A DNA stretch of 64,000 nucleotides, taken from contig CM076266.1 in assembly GCA_038380795.1 (NCBI GenBank), positions 14,730,145 to 14,794,144 on the forward strand. Reading direction: 5' to 3'. How positions within the stretch are numbered: the first letter of the stretch is position 1; every line of letters begins with the position of its first letter. The translations under genes were made by a program, and so were the position numbers. Positions 26,101 through 40,700 of the stretch are shown piece by piece. The DNA is from Pyrocephalus nanus (Eukaryota; Chordata; Aves; Passeriformes; Tyrannidae). Under the pieces are notes generated by a model. The model saw only the letters and a list, made by a program, of their open reading frames with translations, did not search any database and had not been told where the DNA came from.

Positions 26101-29100
26101 CAACTCACTTTCTGCCGCTGCTGGGCAATTAGGCACATCAGGAACTCAGTGATTTTTTTTTTCCTCTCTACATGTTTGTAAGTGAAAAGACATAAAGTGT
26201 CTGCAGGACTCACACACACTTCCCCTGCCATTGTCTTCATCTGAGTCTCCCCCAGCAGTCACCAAAAAGGAAGACAAAAATAGCACTGTTTGAGCTGAAT
26301 GTATCTCTGTGCAGAGGGATCATGTAATGCCCTCCGCAGCATTCAAGCCTTGCCTTGGGACTGCATATGGCTCCTGGGTGAAGCAGCTGCACAAAGGGGG
26401 CTGTTGTACTGAACAAGTTCCTTTGGCACAATAAAAGTCTCTGCCGTAAGAATAAAGCTGCTTTGTGCCAGGAGCGGAGCATTTCCAGTGTGTGGCAGTG
26501 GAAGGAACACCCCTAGAGACTGGGCAGCATCAGGCATCCTTTCCCAGCATGAGGCATCTTTCTCTGATGCTGCAAAGCACACAGCAGCATTTATTGCAAA
26601 GAGACAGGCTACCAAAAGGGGCTTTCTCCTGCACCTGCCTCTGCCCTCCAGGCCGCAGGCCAACCAAGCAAGGCCCTTGGTAGTCACACTGCTGTGTCAG
26701 GGAGCTCGGGGGTTCAGAGATGAGGATTCACTGCTGCGGGGTTTTCTCTGAAAGGATGAGCTGCTGCTGTGGTGCATCCAGGCCATCCTGGGACCTCTGG
26801 CAAGAATGCCAGTTATGTGCAGGACACCAGGAGTTGGTGGTCCCTTCTCCTGAGCCCTGCAGGGCCAGAGTTCCAGTTCACATGCAGGCTGGAGAGCCAG
26901 AAAGTCCCAAACAAGCGCTCGCACTCCAGGCAGAGATGTCTTTTCTTAAATGTTCTCCTAATGTTTGTCCAGACCCAGACTATGAGCTGAGGGAGCCCCT
27001 GCTGCCACTCTTCCCGAATGAAAAGCACTCTGTACCGGCAGGAGCACTTGTGAGGCCAGTGCTTGAAACCACAACTGAAAACAGACCATGTCAACAGAAT
27101 ATCAAACCAGACATCAACTACCTCTGAAACCACATGCAAGGTCTGACTTCAGCTGAGTCTGCCAAATGTGCATGGCAACATGGCTAGTATGACCGACCAC
27201 ATTTCCTGTTGTCCCCAGGCCTGAGACACTGCAGTGCCATGAAGCAGAGCCTTCATCCCAGCAGCACTGTCCAGGGGATGGAGGAACCTCCAGCACTTTG
27301 GTATGGATGCTCCCATTGCTGCCAGTGCTTCCCAGCCCCATGGCTGCTCTCCAGCACTACATGGGTTGTCCAAGCACTCAAACACTGAGCAAGACCCAAT
27401 TCCTTCTGCTGTCACCAGTACAGGGCACTTTGCTGGTGTGCAGGATGGCCACAAGCATGGTCTGCTGAGCAGGAAGAGCTGTTGGGTGGCTGATGGCAGC
27501 AGGCTCTGTGGGCACCTTGGCATCTCATTGAGCAGCCCAGAGAATGTTTTTTTCTGGCTCTAGTTACAGCAGGAGCTGTGGTGGTTAGGAGGTTTCACAG
27601 AGGCTCAGGTGATGAAGGCAGAGTCTGTAGGTAAAAGGGAATACTTCTGGATTTCAGACTTCTCCTTGGTTTGAGGAAGGGATGTTAATGGTGGGAAAGC
27701 TGGGCTGAAGAGAGATCATGACCTGCTGCAATTGCTCCTGTTGACACTGCGTGAGACTGTCCAGTCTCCTCTCCTTGGCTGGGGCAAATGATGCAAACAA
27801 CCAGATTCCTGTGATGCAACTGCCAGGGCTTTGTCTGTGAGCAGTGGCTGCTCTGCAGCACTGGAATGCCTGGGGAATTTCTGCTTTAAAACCCACCCTG
27901 TCTGTAGAGCAATCAAATGTCAGGATGAGAGGGACCAATTAGAGGGACCCGTGGAGACTGGGAGAGACTGCAATGCTATTCACTCCCTGTCACTTCAAAA
28001 AGGTTTTATTTTCAGTATGTTTAATATGCAAATATTTAATGGGGTGTATTAGAGCATTACAGCCATAACTTGAGACCTTCCAATCAAGAGTAAACAGGTG
28101 CTGAGCCTTTCTTTTCAAGGCCCAGCACAGCTGCAAGCCTGCCCTCTCTGGTACATGATTATGGGATGCTGCTAGGACTTTTTCCACATCCCTCCCCCAC
28201 AATGCTTCGTGGGCTCCTGCAAAGACCCTTTTTTTGTCTTTCTGCAAGAGACTGTCCTCACTGTTCAAAAGGAGCAGGAAAAAAGAATTGTGATTTATTA
28301 GCTCTGGCATAGAGGGCAAGGTTTTGACCTCAGGTGTGAATCTGAGAAAAATACTATTTTCTTGACAGCCAGCCCTCTCGGAGTGAATTAAAACTGCTAT
28401 TGTGAGGAAATGGATTAAAGCCATTTCGGCTTTTATGGCAATACAAGGTGGTTACTTTATAGAGCACCTAGAATGCAGACTCACCCCAAGGTGCTTTATA
28501 ATAATTGGTTTAAAGGGAGAGAATTTGCCTGCAGAGATGAATCAATGGGTATATTTTATGAAACATTAATGACTGCTTTTGTAGATGTAAATTCGGGGGT
28601 AGGTGCCTGCATCTCTCTGTGCTGTCCTGCAGCTGCAACTTAAGCTCTTTTGCTGTTAGTGAAGATCATAATCCAGCAGCGCAGTTTTGCTGGAGAAGCT
28701 TTACATCATCTTCTAATGTAAACAATATTGTAAGAGAGCCCGACAGCCCCACAGGATTTTCACTGAGCTATGATTGATGTGGAAAGGGATGGAGCTGCAG
28801 TGATTCTGCATCAGTCACAGCTCTCGCTTGGCTCTAAAACTGACCCTGTTAGCACAGTCTGACTTGGATCATTTGTCTCAGAAGTACCAAGGGATTTTAA
28901 AACAGCTGTGGATTCAACCATTTCAAATGGGAACATATTTTTGGTTTGTGGTAAGAACAACATAAACCGTATGTGTTTCAGAACTCAGGCCTCAGCATTC
29001 CTGGCTTGTTTTGTCAGCGCGTCTTTGCTCTCCTCGGCAGCATTCACACATATGGCTCCAAGGAGGCTTTTTTTTGTTCTGTTTTGTTTTTCCACTTCAG

Positions 29101-31682
29101 GTCTTCCTCCCTTGTTTTTTCCTCCCATCCCCAAAGAAAGACAGAAAGAAAGAAAACACATCACCTTTGCTTTTTGCAGCCAGGCAAGGTTTAAACTGTG
29201 GGAATGCTTAAGCAAAGGGAGCGCTTGTTTTTCAGACTTTGATGTATCCCCTATCTGATGTGTTTTCTCCTCAACGCTGTTGACTATACAAGTGACTGCT
29301 GGTAAAAGCAAGTACCAAGCATCATGGCACTGCCAGTCCTCTTTCTGTGTCCAGATGGGTAACCCATTTCATTCACGCAAAATTACTCAGATTTTCTGTT
29401 CCTCTCCCCAGTCCTTTCCATCACTCCTCCCCTTCTCCTTCTGCAGGTTCCCTCCCCAGTGACATCTGTTCCAAGGAATGATGAACTGAGCTCTGGAGCA
29501 ATTACCACAGTTTGTATTTTCTGAACCAACTTACAGCCTGTGTATTAAAAACACCAGCACTAAAAGTCAACAGGGTGTAAAAGGTAACAGTGTCTCCCAC
29601 CTCAAAGCTAATGATGTTTTGGCGTGTGAACAAGAGCTGTGGATCTTAATTTGCTGTCTCCTTTCTCATTTGTACAATTTTAATGAAGCCCACCGGGTTC
29701 CCATGATGTGATATTATATTATCACAATGTTCACGTTAAAGGCCTTATATTTCACCCCAAGCACCTGTGGCTGCACAGCAAGGAGGATAGATCTAGTGTG
29801 CCAACTTGGATTCAGATTTTGAAGCAGGGAAAGCCGGATTTTGGAAATGCTCCTTTGCCTTCCTTGGGGCCAAGCACAGCAGGGGTTGGGGAGCCGCTGA
29901 GCCACTCGGGGTGCCTGCTGTCCGAGGCAGGCTCTGTGCTGCAGCCAGCAGCTGGGGATTAATATCACAGACAGAGTAAGAGCTGAGTTATTTCCGCAAT
30001 CCGTTCACATAATGGATGTGAATGTCAAAATGTCGCCATCTGAAGTATGAACACCTTGGAACAAAACAAAAAATTACTGGCAGTGTCAGCTTTCAGGAAT
30101 GCTTTTCAGAGGTGGTGGAAAGCTGCACACGCAGCACCGACTTTCTTCAGCATCTTCCTTTCTGAATAAAGGGTGACCTGAAGCCCTCTCCCCTTCCTCC
30201 ACAGGCAGTCACGCACAGGTTTCTTATAAAGTAAACCCTGTGCACACTTACTGCAACGTGAGCAGCTATTTGGCAGGCAGTTTCTCAGGCAGGCACCCTG
30301 CTCGGAGTGGTTTTGTGGCTCCAGTGTGTGTTTAGACTCTGCCAAAGAGCTGTGAACAGACCTGAGCATCTACAAACTCTGTCTAAGGTTTTTATCCCCC
30401 ACTTTGCTGCAGACTGCCTGGAGCTCCTCTCGAACATGTGACATGGGCTGATTTGGCAGTGCCCAATGTACAAAGACACTCTGAATCTGGAGCTCCAGAA
30501 CCAAGCTCAAGCTGGAGCAAGGTTTAGTGCTAACCAGGAGATGGCTGTAATCACACTGGTACTGACTTGAAGCACTCTGTGCTCATGGACTTCCTGGCTG
30601 GAAGTTTAAATACTGTCCACATCATCACCATCACTGCAGTTGGTTGGAATAATCTTACTCTGACTGTGAGCTCTGATTATACTGGAGAGCTGTCTACTTT
30701 GCAGCTGTTAAAATACATCTTTCTTGTTCTGGGGACACTGGTAGAGAAAGCTGCCTCCCTCACATCTTGGCCTTGGATGCTCAGCAAGCCTTAGCCCTCA
30801 AGACTGTAGTACTGCTGTATGGCATTAGTAGGAAATTTTGCCTCGTATTTTCCATAGAAGAATGACTTTTCTGTAGGTCAGAGTGTGGGAGAGTGCTGCT
30901 TCCCATTTGGAAGGATCCTGGCCCAAGCCCTGTAAGAGCTTTGTAATAGGGCCATGGAGGACAGAAAGGGAGTTTTCCTGGGAACTCTAATTCCCATATT
31001 TGGTGCCTAAAATGAACAGTTACTGATACCTTGGAAAGGAAATAACCTGTATGTTACATCAAAAGAGCTGTGAAAATCATCATTTTCTTTCAAATAGACA
31101 CTCCTGTCCAAAATGCTGCCCAAAATTTTTGTCAGAGGTCTACTGTCACTCCTTCCCTATCATAAGTGAGTTGCAAGGAGATCACTGGTACTGAAAATAT
31201 TAAATGCAAAATAAGTATTAGATCCATGGATCAGCCCCTGTCCATGGCCTCTCAGGATCCTTCAAAGGCTGAACAGTATTTCCTGCTTCCCAGCCCATGT
31301 CAATAACTTTCCCATCATGTAATGAGGTTTCATTTCTAGGAGAACGGGAGTGCTTTGGCATTCAGACCTGATTGCCTGATTTGAATTTAGATTATTCCAT
31401 CAAGGTAATAACAAGATCTGGGATCACAATCTGCTGGAATAATTTAGAAAGCCATGCGAGGTCACTATTGCTTCTTGCAAATATGGCTTAGACATAATTT
31501 ACCTGGCAGTAACTTGACCTGGAAGAGAGAGGTTTATCTTCTTGGCATGCTGTGTCTGAGTAGCTTGACAATCTCTACATAAATTTGAGATCTTTCATTC
31601 TCCAGCTGGTTGTTATTACTTATAATCTCTTAATGCAAAAAGTATTCCTTCCAGAGGCCCCTTTCTTTGCCTTTGTTACCTT

Positions 31683-31688
<6 letters not shown>
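23170..31688. other. Intergenic, no gene recognised
   Basis: Non-coding sequence. The 177-codon open frame at 23268-23801 begins with a hydrophobic stretch but has no family resemblance or splice context. An A16 run lies at 24547-24562. A pyrimidine tract ending in CAG at about 29400-29448 looks like a splice acceptor, but no open exon follows it. No interspersed repeat was recognised. Confidence 0.55.

Positions 31689-31721
<33 letters not shown>
31689..31721 (+). repeat. A33 homopolymer
   Basis: Thirty-three consecutive A residues between 'tttgattt' and 'gatatattgc'. No retrocopy or mobile element could be recognised upstream. Confidence 0.93.
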
Positions 31722-31723
<2 letters not shown>

Positions 31724-34700
31724 TATATTGCATATTGTTTTGCCTTCGGATCTCAGGTCCATGTCTTTGCAGTCACTGTAATTTGGTCATTGTCCCAAAA
31801 ACCTCTGTTATGCCTTTTGTTTTAGGTGCCCGTTCAGTTCTAAATGTTGCACTGTACTATAACATAGGATTTTCAGGAAACATTAATAAAAAGACCTATG
31901 CTGAAAACTTTTACTTGCGGACATATCCTGTAGCATTGTTAAGAACCCCTTTTGTGGGGAGATTACAAGCAGAACAAGGGATTACAGTCAAAATTTGAAA
32001 AAATTGTTGCAGGGCTTCCAGGGGGAGGCCTGATCCTGACCTCTCCCAGGATAGTTACAGGGCAGTTCTTACACATCCCACTCCATTCCTCTCTGGGTGT
32101 TTGAGGCTGGCTGTGAGTCACTGTCTTGCTGCACTGTGCCCTTCTCCCTATCTTGGGACATTCTTCCTGTCCCTTGTTCCCTTCCTTGGTGCCAGCAGGG
32201 ACTAAGTGGCTCCTCATCACTCCCTCAGCTGCCTGCCAGCTGCTTCCTTCTGGTATCTGCAGTGCTGCCCCTTCTCCCTCACCTACTGCTGCTGTTAGCT
32301 GACACACTGGGGGATTTCTGCTGCCCTTTGAACCTCTCTGGCTGCTGGAGCATGAAACACCTCCTCAGCATTTCCATGTTCTAGAAAGGGTGGTTTCACT
32401 TCCTTTTTGGGTTTTTGAGTTTTCTTAACCCCAGGAGGGCAGGCCACTGGAGCTTCTGCTTGCTGCTCCTTTACCAGAAAGAGCCGATGCAGAAGAGCTG
32501 CCCCATCCTCATGACCAAACACTGTGGGAAGCCCTGCACCACCTTCACCATCGTAAATGAGGAAGAGATAAAGCCCAGCTGGAAGGGAGTTGTGCCTCTG
32601 GTGTCTGCCCATCACCGGCAAGACTCACTGTGAACTGACTGATGCGTCTCGTCTTGGTCATTGATGGTCCCACAAGCACATGGTGGCTGCCCCCATCTCC
32701 GTACCAGAGCTTCCCTGTGGGGACCCTGGAGGTATGCAGGGCACATGCAGGGTGAGTTCCAAGGGACTGAGATGCTGGGGAGCACGGTGAGGTCAGCCTG
32801 CCGTGGCGCTGCATAAGACCCAGCTCTTGAGAGCTGGAAGGTGGCAGACCCTTGGTGTTTGGCCTCAGCTTCGCTGTCAGAGTAGAGTCAGTGCCTTGAC
32901 CTGTCTGGCACCACCACCGGGCTTAGAGGATGCTGACCAAAATGCAGTCATCCTAGAAGGAAAGAAGCAGTTATCTGGAAACAGTGCTGCAGAACATATT
33001 TACCTTCAATAAGATATACTGCAAACATTTGGTTTGATACAGCAGCTATAGTTGTTTTCTGGGCTTATGCTGTTTCCCTCATCAATCTTTTTTCTGCTCT
33101 GAATATCTGGACACCAATCATTACCAGTGTCTCCTTCCCATTATAATTGAACCTCATTTCAGCAATGTGACAAACAACAGCAAACTCAGAGATGTCAGTT
33201 TTACCATGACTAAACCCTCACCCACACTTTTAAATTGGGACAGCTGAGAAAGAGCTTTTATGTAAGATGAAACAGAGCATTAGAGCCATCCCTCCCCATC
33301 AGGTGTTGGGGTTTTTTTTCTTATTTCTTTCTCTTTGCCTCAAGATGTTGCAATTTTAGTTTGTATTTGCTTTTTTTCCAGCTCATGACTCTACTTCTGA
33401 GTGGAAGGCACAGCCTCCGAGCAGGGCTCTGCTGATGTCTGTAACATTAGCGCGAGGCTGTCAGGGAGCAGATGGCATGTGATCAGGAGAGGCTAAACTG
33501 GGACGCTGTGATTCAGATAACTGGCTTCCCTATTTCTGGCTCTGCTCTGAGGTCCAGGTTCTGCCACCCCTTACCTTGGAGATGGGGGTGCAGTACCAGC
33601 AGGGGCCCACCACAGCCAGTGCCCTGGACCACACGGGACAAACACGGACACAAAGCAGAGCACTGGCTATGTGAGAAGAACCAGCAAGGGGACTGGGCTA
33701 GAAACGCTCCAAGGAACACTAGTCCAATTGCAGAAGCTAAAGTATTTCCTGCTTCTTCAGCAAGAGGAATTGCTTGGCTCTGCACAAGGGAGCTGCTCTG
33801 TCCCCTCTGGGTCCTCTCTTACTACTTCTGCTTTTGCAGTGTGTTTCTCAGCAACTCTCCCAACACACCACCACCCCTAGCTCTTCCTCCCATCGTTCAG
33901 TAAAGTGACTGTGATGTCTGGAAGGTGGAGGGATGCTCCCAGGGATTTTTTTCAGTAACCATGGAACTGTGCAGAGCTGTACAACTTCAGCAAAGTTTTA
34001 ATTTGCCCTTGGAAATTGCAGGTTATTTTTTATTGGAAAAGAATTTTAAATGAAAATTCAAGGCTATGTCTCCTGTTGGGTTACTACTTATGATGAGTGT
34101 AAACACTTAAAAGGGGATTTTACTTTTAAATTATGGGGTAGTGTCATAGAAAAGAGGCATAATTCCAATGCCCTGTACACAGGCATCTGAGAGCGGTGCT
34201 CTTCCTACACAATCTGCCGGAGGCCAGAGTATAAAGTGCATAAATCTACAAGAAGCAGAAAGCAGAAATGAAACTCAGAAATTTTGCTCACCCACCTGCA
34301 CTGCACAAACTGCTAAGGAAAAAGGTTGCTCTGCACAAAACATCTATTTAAGCAGCATCTGCTATGGCAAATGTTACCAGGACACCTATTTAAGGCTGCT
34401 ATGACATTGCAGATATTATGGCTGACAACAAAATGAAGTGGGATTAAAGTGGGATTCCTTTGGTGTTCAGTAAGTGGTCCTGGAAGAAGCAGATGCTGCT
34501 CCAGTCCCAGAGGTACTTGATAAAAGCATTAATAGGGCAACAAACAGTGACAGTCTTGTGCCACAATGCTGGATGCAGGCAGCATTTCCCTGCCCCAGCC
34601 AGTGAGCCCATAGCACAAGCAGACCATCAGGGCACCAATCTGCCTGAATTGCACTCCCTCTTTGTTTCAAACCCTTTGCTTAAAGCCCTTGATCAAAGGC

Positions 34701-37700
34701 TTCCACAGCTCTGTCCCTCTTTCCAGTCCCCTCTTGCTGCTGACCTTTGCCTGCTCCTGGCACAGGATTAGTTTCCTTTTTTCCTCAGCTTTATGTCTGT
34801 ATTTTCTTTCCTATCTCCCGTAAAATATCTCTCTTTCTATCTGTGTCCTGACAGAGATGTCTTCCCTACAACCTCTCTCCCCTTTTCCTCCATCTCCTAC
34901 CCAAATTTCTGTGCCCCTGGGAAAATGGTGCTTCCTGAATATGGGCTGCTTTGTTGCCTCCCCATCAGCTCTGCTGAGCTTCTGCTGGGTGTTCCCTCTT
35001 GTGTCTCCCCATGACCTCCTGCACTGAAGTCCAGTTCCACCTCTGCCTCCCTGTATCTGTATTTGCCTCAGGGAAACCTGCTGCCTGGAGGCAGCGTTAG
35101 ACTCAAGAGAACTCAAATGAAGAGGAGATTTGGGGATTCCTCCTCTGTCAGCATGTGGAGAAAACTTTCTTAGCTAGAGCCATGGACAATTGCCCCAGCA
35201 GAAATGGCTTTCTCTCCTGACTGCCTCTCTCTCCCACCCTCTCCAGCTGTGCTCTTTTATTTCTCATATTCTTCACCACCATCCTGCCACCCACCATCCA
35301 TTCCCCACTGACATCCTCCATGGACTGTGTATGATTTGATAGTGACAGCATCAACTGCACCCTGACCTCTCACTGACAGCAGGCTGTGCTCTGACTGTCC
35401 TCTGCACCTGCCCAGCAGCACAGCACACACACGATTGCATCCTGCTGTTGCTCTTTAACTCACACCAGCCATCCACCATGGTGTCAGGATACTGCCAAGA
35501 AACTGAGGGCAGAAGCTTGTGCTGAATCCCCACCTGTTCTTCTTTTTGCCAGGTTTTCCTTTCCTTTTCCCCCACTGATTCTCCCTCCACGATAGATTTT
35601 GTGTGTTAATATGCCCTGCTTTGACTTTTCAGTTCCCCCTGAGAGGTAGTGGCTCAATTTTCTTCTTGATCCAAAGTGATTTTATTGTCTCAGGAATTTT
35701 AGTCACTTTTTCAGAAACCCTTTCTGCTCTTTCCAGCTTGTGCTTTTCTGTCTGCCCCTGTCTCTCAAAGGACTCCTCCCATTTTTTTCCCCTCCCTCTT
35801 GCATCTTATGCTCAAAGGCATATTAGATTAGATGGACTGGGGAAGGTTGTGCCTTTTAAGTTCCAACAATGCTCTGGTCTTGGCAGATTTCAGTGATGTT
35901 GTAACAGATGAATCTATTGCCTGGGAAACTGAAGCACCCCACCTGCATCCTGCCCTGCCCTCAGCAATGACACACGCTTGGACTTGGCTGGGTTTGATGA
36001 AATTATTCTTCCAATATGTCTCTCTGGGCTTATTATTTATCCCATGTAAGATTCACTCTTACCTTTTTATTTCTGAGATTGACCACATCTCTCCTGCTAT
36101 GCCATCTCCCTTAACCCCACAACAGCAGATCATCTCAGTTCATTTCTTAGCAAAAATTATGTCTTTATAAGTCTGTATCATTGTACTTCTCTTTCCAGTC
36201 AAAAGAAAAAAAAGGTAACATGGAATAGAATTACTTTGAGTGTTTTCCTCTGCATGTTTGTAATCTCATCTGGAAGAGCACTTAGAAAAAGTTACGGAGG
36301 ATCTTGTTATGACTAATACAATGCTGTCATGCAATTAGCACCATACTTATTCAACAATCTAGTCTTAGGAAAAAAGTTGCCATATCAAAAAAAATTATTA
36401 AACCCCCACAGCACTAGCCATCCTGATATCAAGATATATCAATGCATCTTTTCCCTTCAGTCACTTGGTGCTATATAACCTCTGTTATATGCAGCACATC
36501 TGCTTGTGTGAGCCTTTTTCTTCAGAAATAATGGTTTGCCACACCATTCATGAGTAACAGCCCAGCCCAGGAGCTATTCTCCAGCAATATTTGGTGTTGG
36601 ATGTTTCAGAGGAAAGTCTAAGTTTCACTTGAATGAAATAAGGCAATTTTTTTCCTGCCTCACAATGAGGTTATATGCTTAGGGAGAAAGCTTGCCTCTC
36701 CTGCAGTGTTACAGTCTCTGGCATAACTACAGGTACAAATCTCATTGTTACCAGTACATGGACTTTATGTTTTTGGTTTGACTGTTCAAAAAAAGCCACT
36801 GAAGCCTAATCTGAGTGGAAAGCTTTCCTTTGTCCCTGTGGTTTCTGGTGCTGTCTGTCTTTCATCTCACTCTTTCCCCACACAGAGTGAGCTGGGGGCG
36901 AGCTAGGTGTGCTCTCTGCCTGCAACATGGAGAAACCATTCTAATTTTTCATCTTTAACCGGTAGAGTGGTGAGAAGCCAGCTGAAGTTTTATTAGGAAT
37001 CACAGCAGTTTTATATGCCACGAATCTGGAGGAGAAACACATGCTGCAGCAAGTACAGGGCCTAAAATAATAGACACTAGGGGGAAAATAAAAATCATGT
37101 CAGTGTGTGGATTGTTAAGCCCACACAGCCAAATCCTGAGAGGTCTTTAGCCCTCACTAACAACCCTTGTTCAGTTCAAGAGGACTTCAGGTGCTCATCA
37201 GCCTCAGGATCTGTACACAGGTATTTTACTTAATGTAAAGGTCTTCACTGACTGGGTGGAGAGTGGAAAGATTTTGAGCACAATGGAATTATTTTTTTGA
37301 ATTTGTGGAGCAGGCAACATAGGCTAGGGATTGTAACAGCAGTACCTGTTCCCCAGGAAATGGTGGACATGACTCCTGGTTCTGGGAATACAGTACTGCT
37401 TCTCCACTTGCTATGGAGGAACAGTGTGTAAAATGAAGAACAAAAAGAAATGCTGTCAGAAAGGGCTGGTAGGTAGCAGGTGCCTGTGGGGCTCTCTGGA
37501 GGGAGAAAAATCTCTTAATTCATATGGCTTTGTGCTCCTTACTCTTCAATATGTTGCAAACCCCAAAACTTACATTAAAACAAAAGACACTTCTTTGTTT
37601 CCACGTGGTGTGGAGGAGGTCCCGTATGACTCTTCCCAGAGATGCAAAGTGATTGCTAATAAAACAGCATTTCAGTGCTCATGCATCCCTTTACCCCCCT

Positions 37701-40700
37701 TTACCAAAAGGCAAATCTTTACCACAAGACTACCTTAATATAATTATTATTATTATTTGAAGACATTGAACAGAAGTGCACTAACTAGGAGTATTATTTT
37801 CAGTAGTTCCAGTACTGTCTGCAGCACACCTGCTCTCCATGGTCATTTTAAGACAGCTCCTGCTCTGTTGTTATTGGCTTCATACCAAGAGCCAGCAAAG
37901 CAAAAAATTTTTCACTTAAGCCCAAACTTACTGTTCTCCTGTCAGCTTCCCCATAATGTATTACTTCACCATGTCCTTTGACCTCTTGCATTTCTTTGTA
38001 GAGAAATATAATTAATTGTAAAACACAGCTTAACTCTGGGGGTTCAAAACAGTTTCATGTGTTTACTCAAAATATTAATTTTCTCCTTCTTTTTTAATTT
38101 CCAGGCAGAAAAGGTGTAGAAGGATTAAACAAAGCATCACTCCTTCCAAGAGCTCCAAACCCTAGCATGGCTGGAAGGTGCTGATGAGAGGGAGGAGGGT
38201 GAGAGGGATAGAGGTGGGGGTTTTCCAGTCAGAGCCCAGGAGCCAGAACTGTGCCTCTTAGCTCAGGTGCAGGAAGGAAAGAGGGACACCTTTAATGCAC
38301 AAATAGCCTCAGAGCAATTAAAATGAAAGGAAGACAACCCACTAGAAAAAACATAAACCAATCTCTGGTCACCTTATACCTAGGCTCTCAAAGGTATCAA
38401 GAAGCTCTCAAGAAACTCTCACCATGCAGGATGAACAGTGTGTTCTGAGGTCCCACTGAGGGAGCCATGGGGGACCAGCCGAGGTGTGCAGCATCAGGCA
38501 GCCCTGGCAGTTCACACTTCAGAGTGTGGCAAACCCGTCACCTGGGGTTCAGTGCACAGCCTTTGCCTTCTGGCTCCAGAGAGCTGTGAGCAGGAAACCC
38601 TCAACCAAGACTGCAGTTCAATAACCTTGAATTTACACCGTGAAGTTAAGCTGTAAATGTCATCAGCATTTTCTGTGCTGGCCTGGGGTGCTGGAAGCTG
38701 AGGGCTGTGGCAGCCAGGTGCTGGGGGAAGGCTGCTGCATCCAAGCTGCCTCTTTTCCTTCTCTTAACATCACAGTGCTGTATATTATGGTGGATCTCTG
38801 AAGATTGTTCTGGGTTTTGAGGGCAGATTTGTTTACATGCTGACTGCACTAAAAGCTACTGCTGCCAGCATCATCATTTGCCCTTCCCATGCAGGCTCCT
38901 TCATGGGGAGAGCTCAGCTAATACAGTGAATGTCCCAGGGATCCAGGCAAACAGCAATATCTTTGTTTCTCACTGAGAAACCAGGACACAGAGGGGGTGT
39001 TAAAATGATCTACCACCTTTCTTATTCACACATTAATTCATGAGGATTTGTCATATGAATCATGACAAATCTTGTTACTGGAGGAAGGTCTTACTTGCCA
39101 CACCAACATCGTCTGCCTTATTTGCGGATTATTGACCAAAGACCGAGATGTTTCTTGAAGCCACAAAGGACACAGTTAAGCCACTTTTCCCATCTTTCTT
39201 TTCTGCAGCAGAATTGCTTATGTTGAGGAACACACTCACAGTCCATCTGAGAGCAGCTGTTGCAAATCCAGCACGTGGGTGCTGTTAATCCCACAGGGAT
39301 TATTTTAAGAAAAGAAGGGGGAAGGGAAGTTGCATATAGGTATGGGAATTAAAAAAAAAAAAAATCATAAAACTCTATCACACTTCTATTTCTCAGGCAC
39401 CCAGAGCCACCCAATACTGTAAGCAAGCAGTAACTAGAAAGAGATTTATTTAGTAATAATGAGAGATGCACTTGGGATCATACTTTCTAAGGGTTTCTAG
39501 TCCTTACAAATGTAACAGTAATCCCATAGCTGATGCTCCACAGAAAGCCCTGATAACCCTTTTCAAGTCCAGTCAGCACCTTTCAAGTCAATGACAATGT
39601 TGCTACAGTAATAGCTCTAAAGACCTGTGTTGGTTCTTATGTTGCTGAAAGACCATCTATTTCATACCACTCAAGTTCTTTGAACTAACACCACTCCCCA
39701 GGCTTTCAGCACCTGACACATCTGCCATCAAGCTTCTTTGTTTCTTTCTTACTGCTTTTCCAAAGTAAAGTCTCCTATAACTTCAATTTTTATTGCTTTT
39801 AATAGAAAAAAACCTGGTTCCGTAATTACTCGATGTCTAACTTTGTAGGAATGTTGTACAAACAGCTCTGCTGGGATTGAAGCAGCAAGCATTTGCTGGA
39901 TATTCGTGTTTGTACATCCTCTTACTTTAATTAATTTTCCTCAGTGTCATCCTGAAAACACACATGCATGGAAACGAGCAGGAAAAAGGCCTAGATTTAA
40001 TATCAAGAAAGGTATAAAACTAGTTGGAAAATAGACTGTGGGTTGCTTTTTTAAAAAAAGTCAACATTTCATTGTCATTTTGGGAGGATTAAATAATGTT
40101 CCAACAAGGCTGGTCACAAATCTGGCAGAGACTAGGCAAAGGCAGTGGCCCAAAGCTATTTTAAAAGCCAAAGCTGGCATTTAACATTATGCATCAGCTA
40201 AGAAAACATGAAGCCTCATAATACACTCTGATCTAATCATGATAGGTTTGACAGCTGGATGCCAGGAAGTTCTTTGCAGGTTACTTAATGGCACAATGGA
40301 GTATCAAAGGCTTGGGGTGACACTCTGCCCAGGCCTGGCCTGCTGATCTCGTCTGTGGAACGAACCAAAGGTTCAACACTAACTCACAGTGCTGTGCAGG
40401 AGGAGGATGTGCTAACCTGTGAGATTGCATGCCAGAGGCAGATGTTACCCTGGGTCATTTTCAGCATTTTGGGTGTAATGAGAAGCGAACTGCTCAGCGC
40501 TGGACACTCATACAGATCCTTCTGTGCCTTGGAAGCTGCTCACCAGCTCCCACACTTCCCCAGTAACCTGGATGGCAAACCCAGTACAGAACTGAGCTTC
40601 CAGGACACATTACATCTAGTTCTTACCGGGGTGGAATAAAAAACAGTTTTGGAAAAACTGGTTGTAGCCAGGGACAAGGGGGAGCAGCTCATAAGGCAGT

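Noticed and set aside
13905..28033. Octamer ATGCAAAT at 13905, 18494 and 28026, and a MEF2-like CTATAAATAG at 13396
   Set aside because: An 8-mer counted on both strands is expected about twice in 64 kb, so these counts are near chance and no conservation is visible from one sequence.
29400..29450. Pyrimidine tract ending in CAG that looks like a splice acceptor
   Set aside because: No open exon or donor follows. Similar tracts are common in CT-rich DNA.
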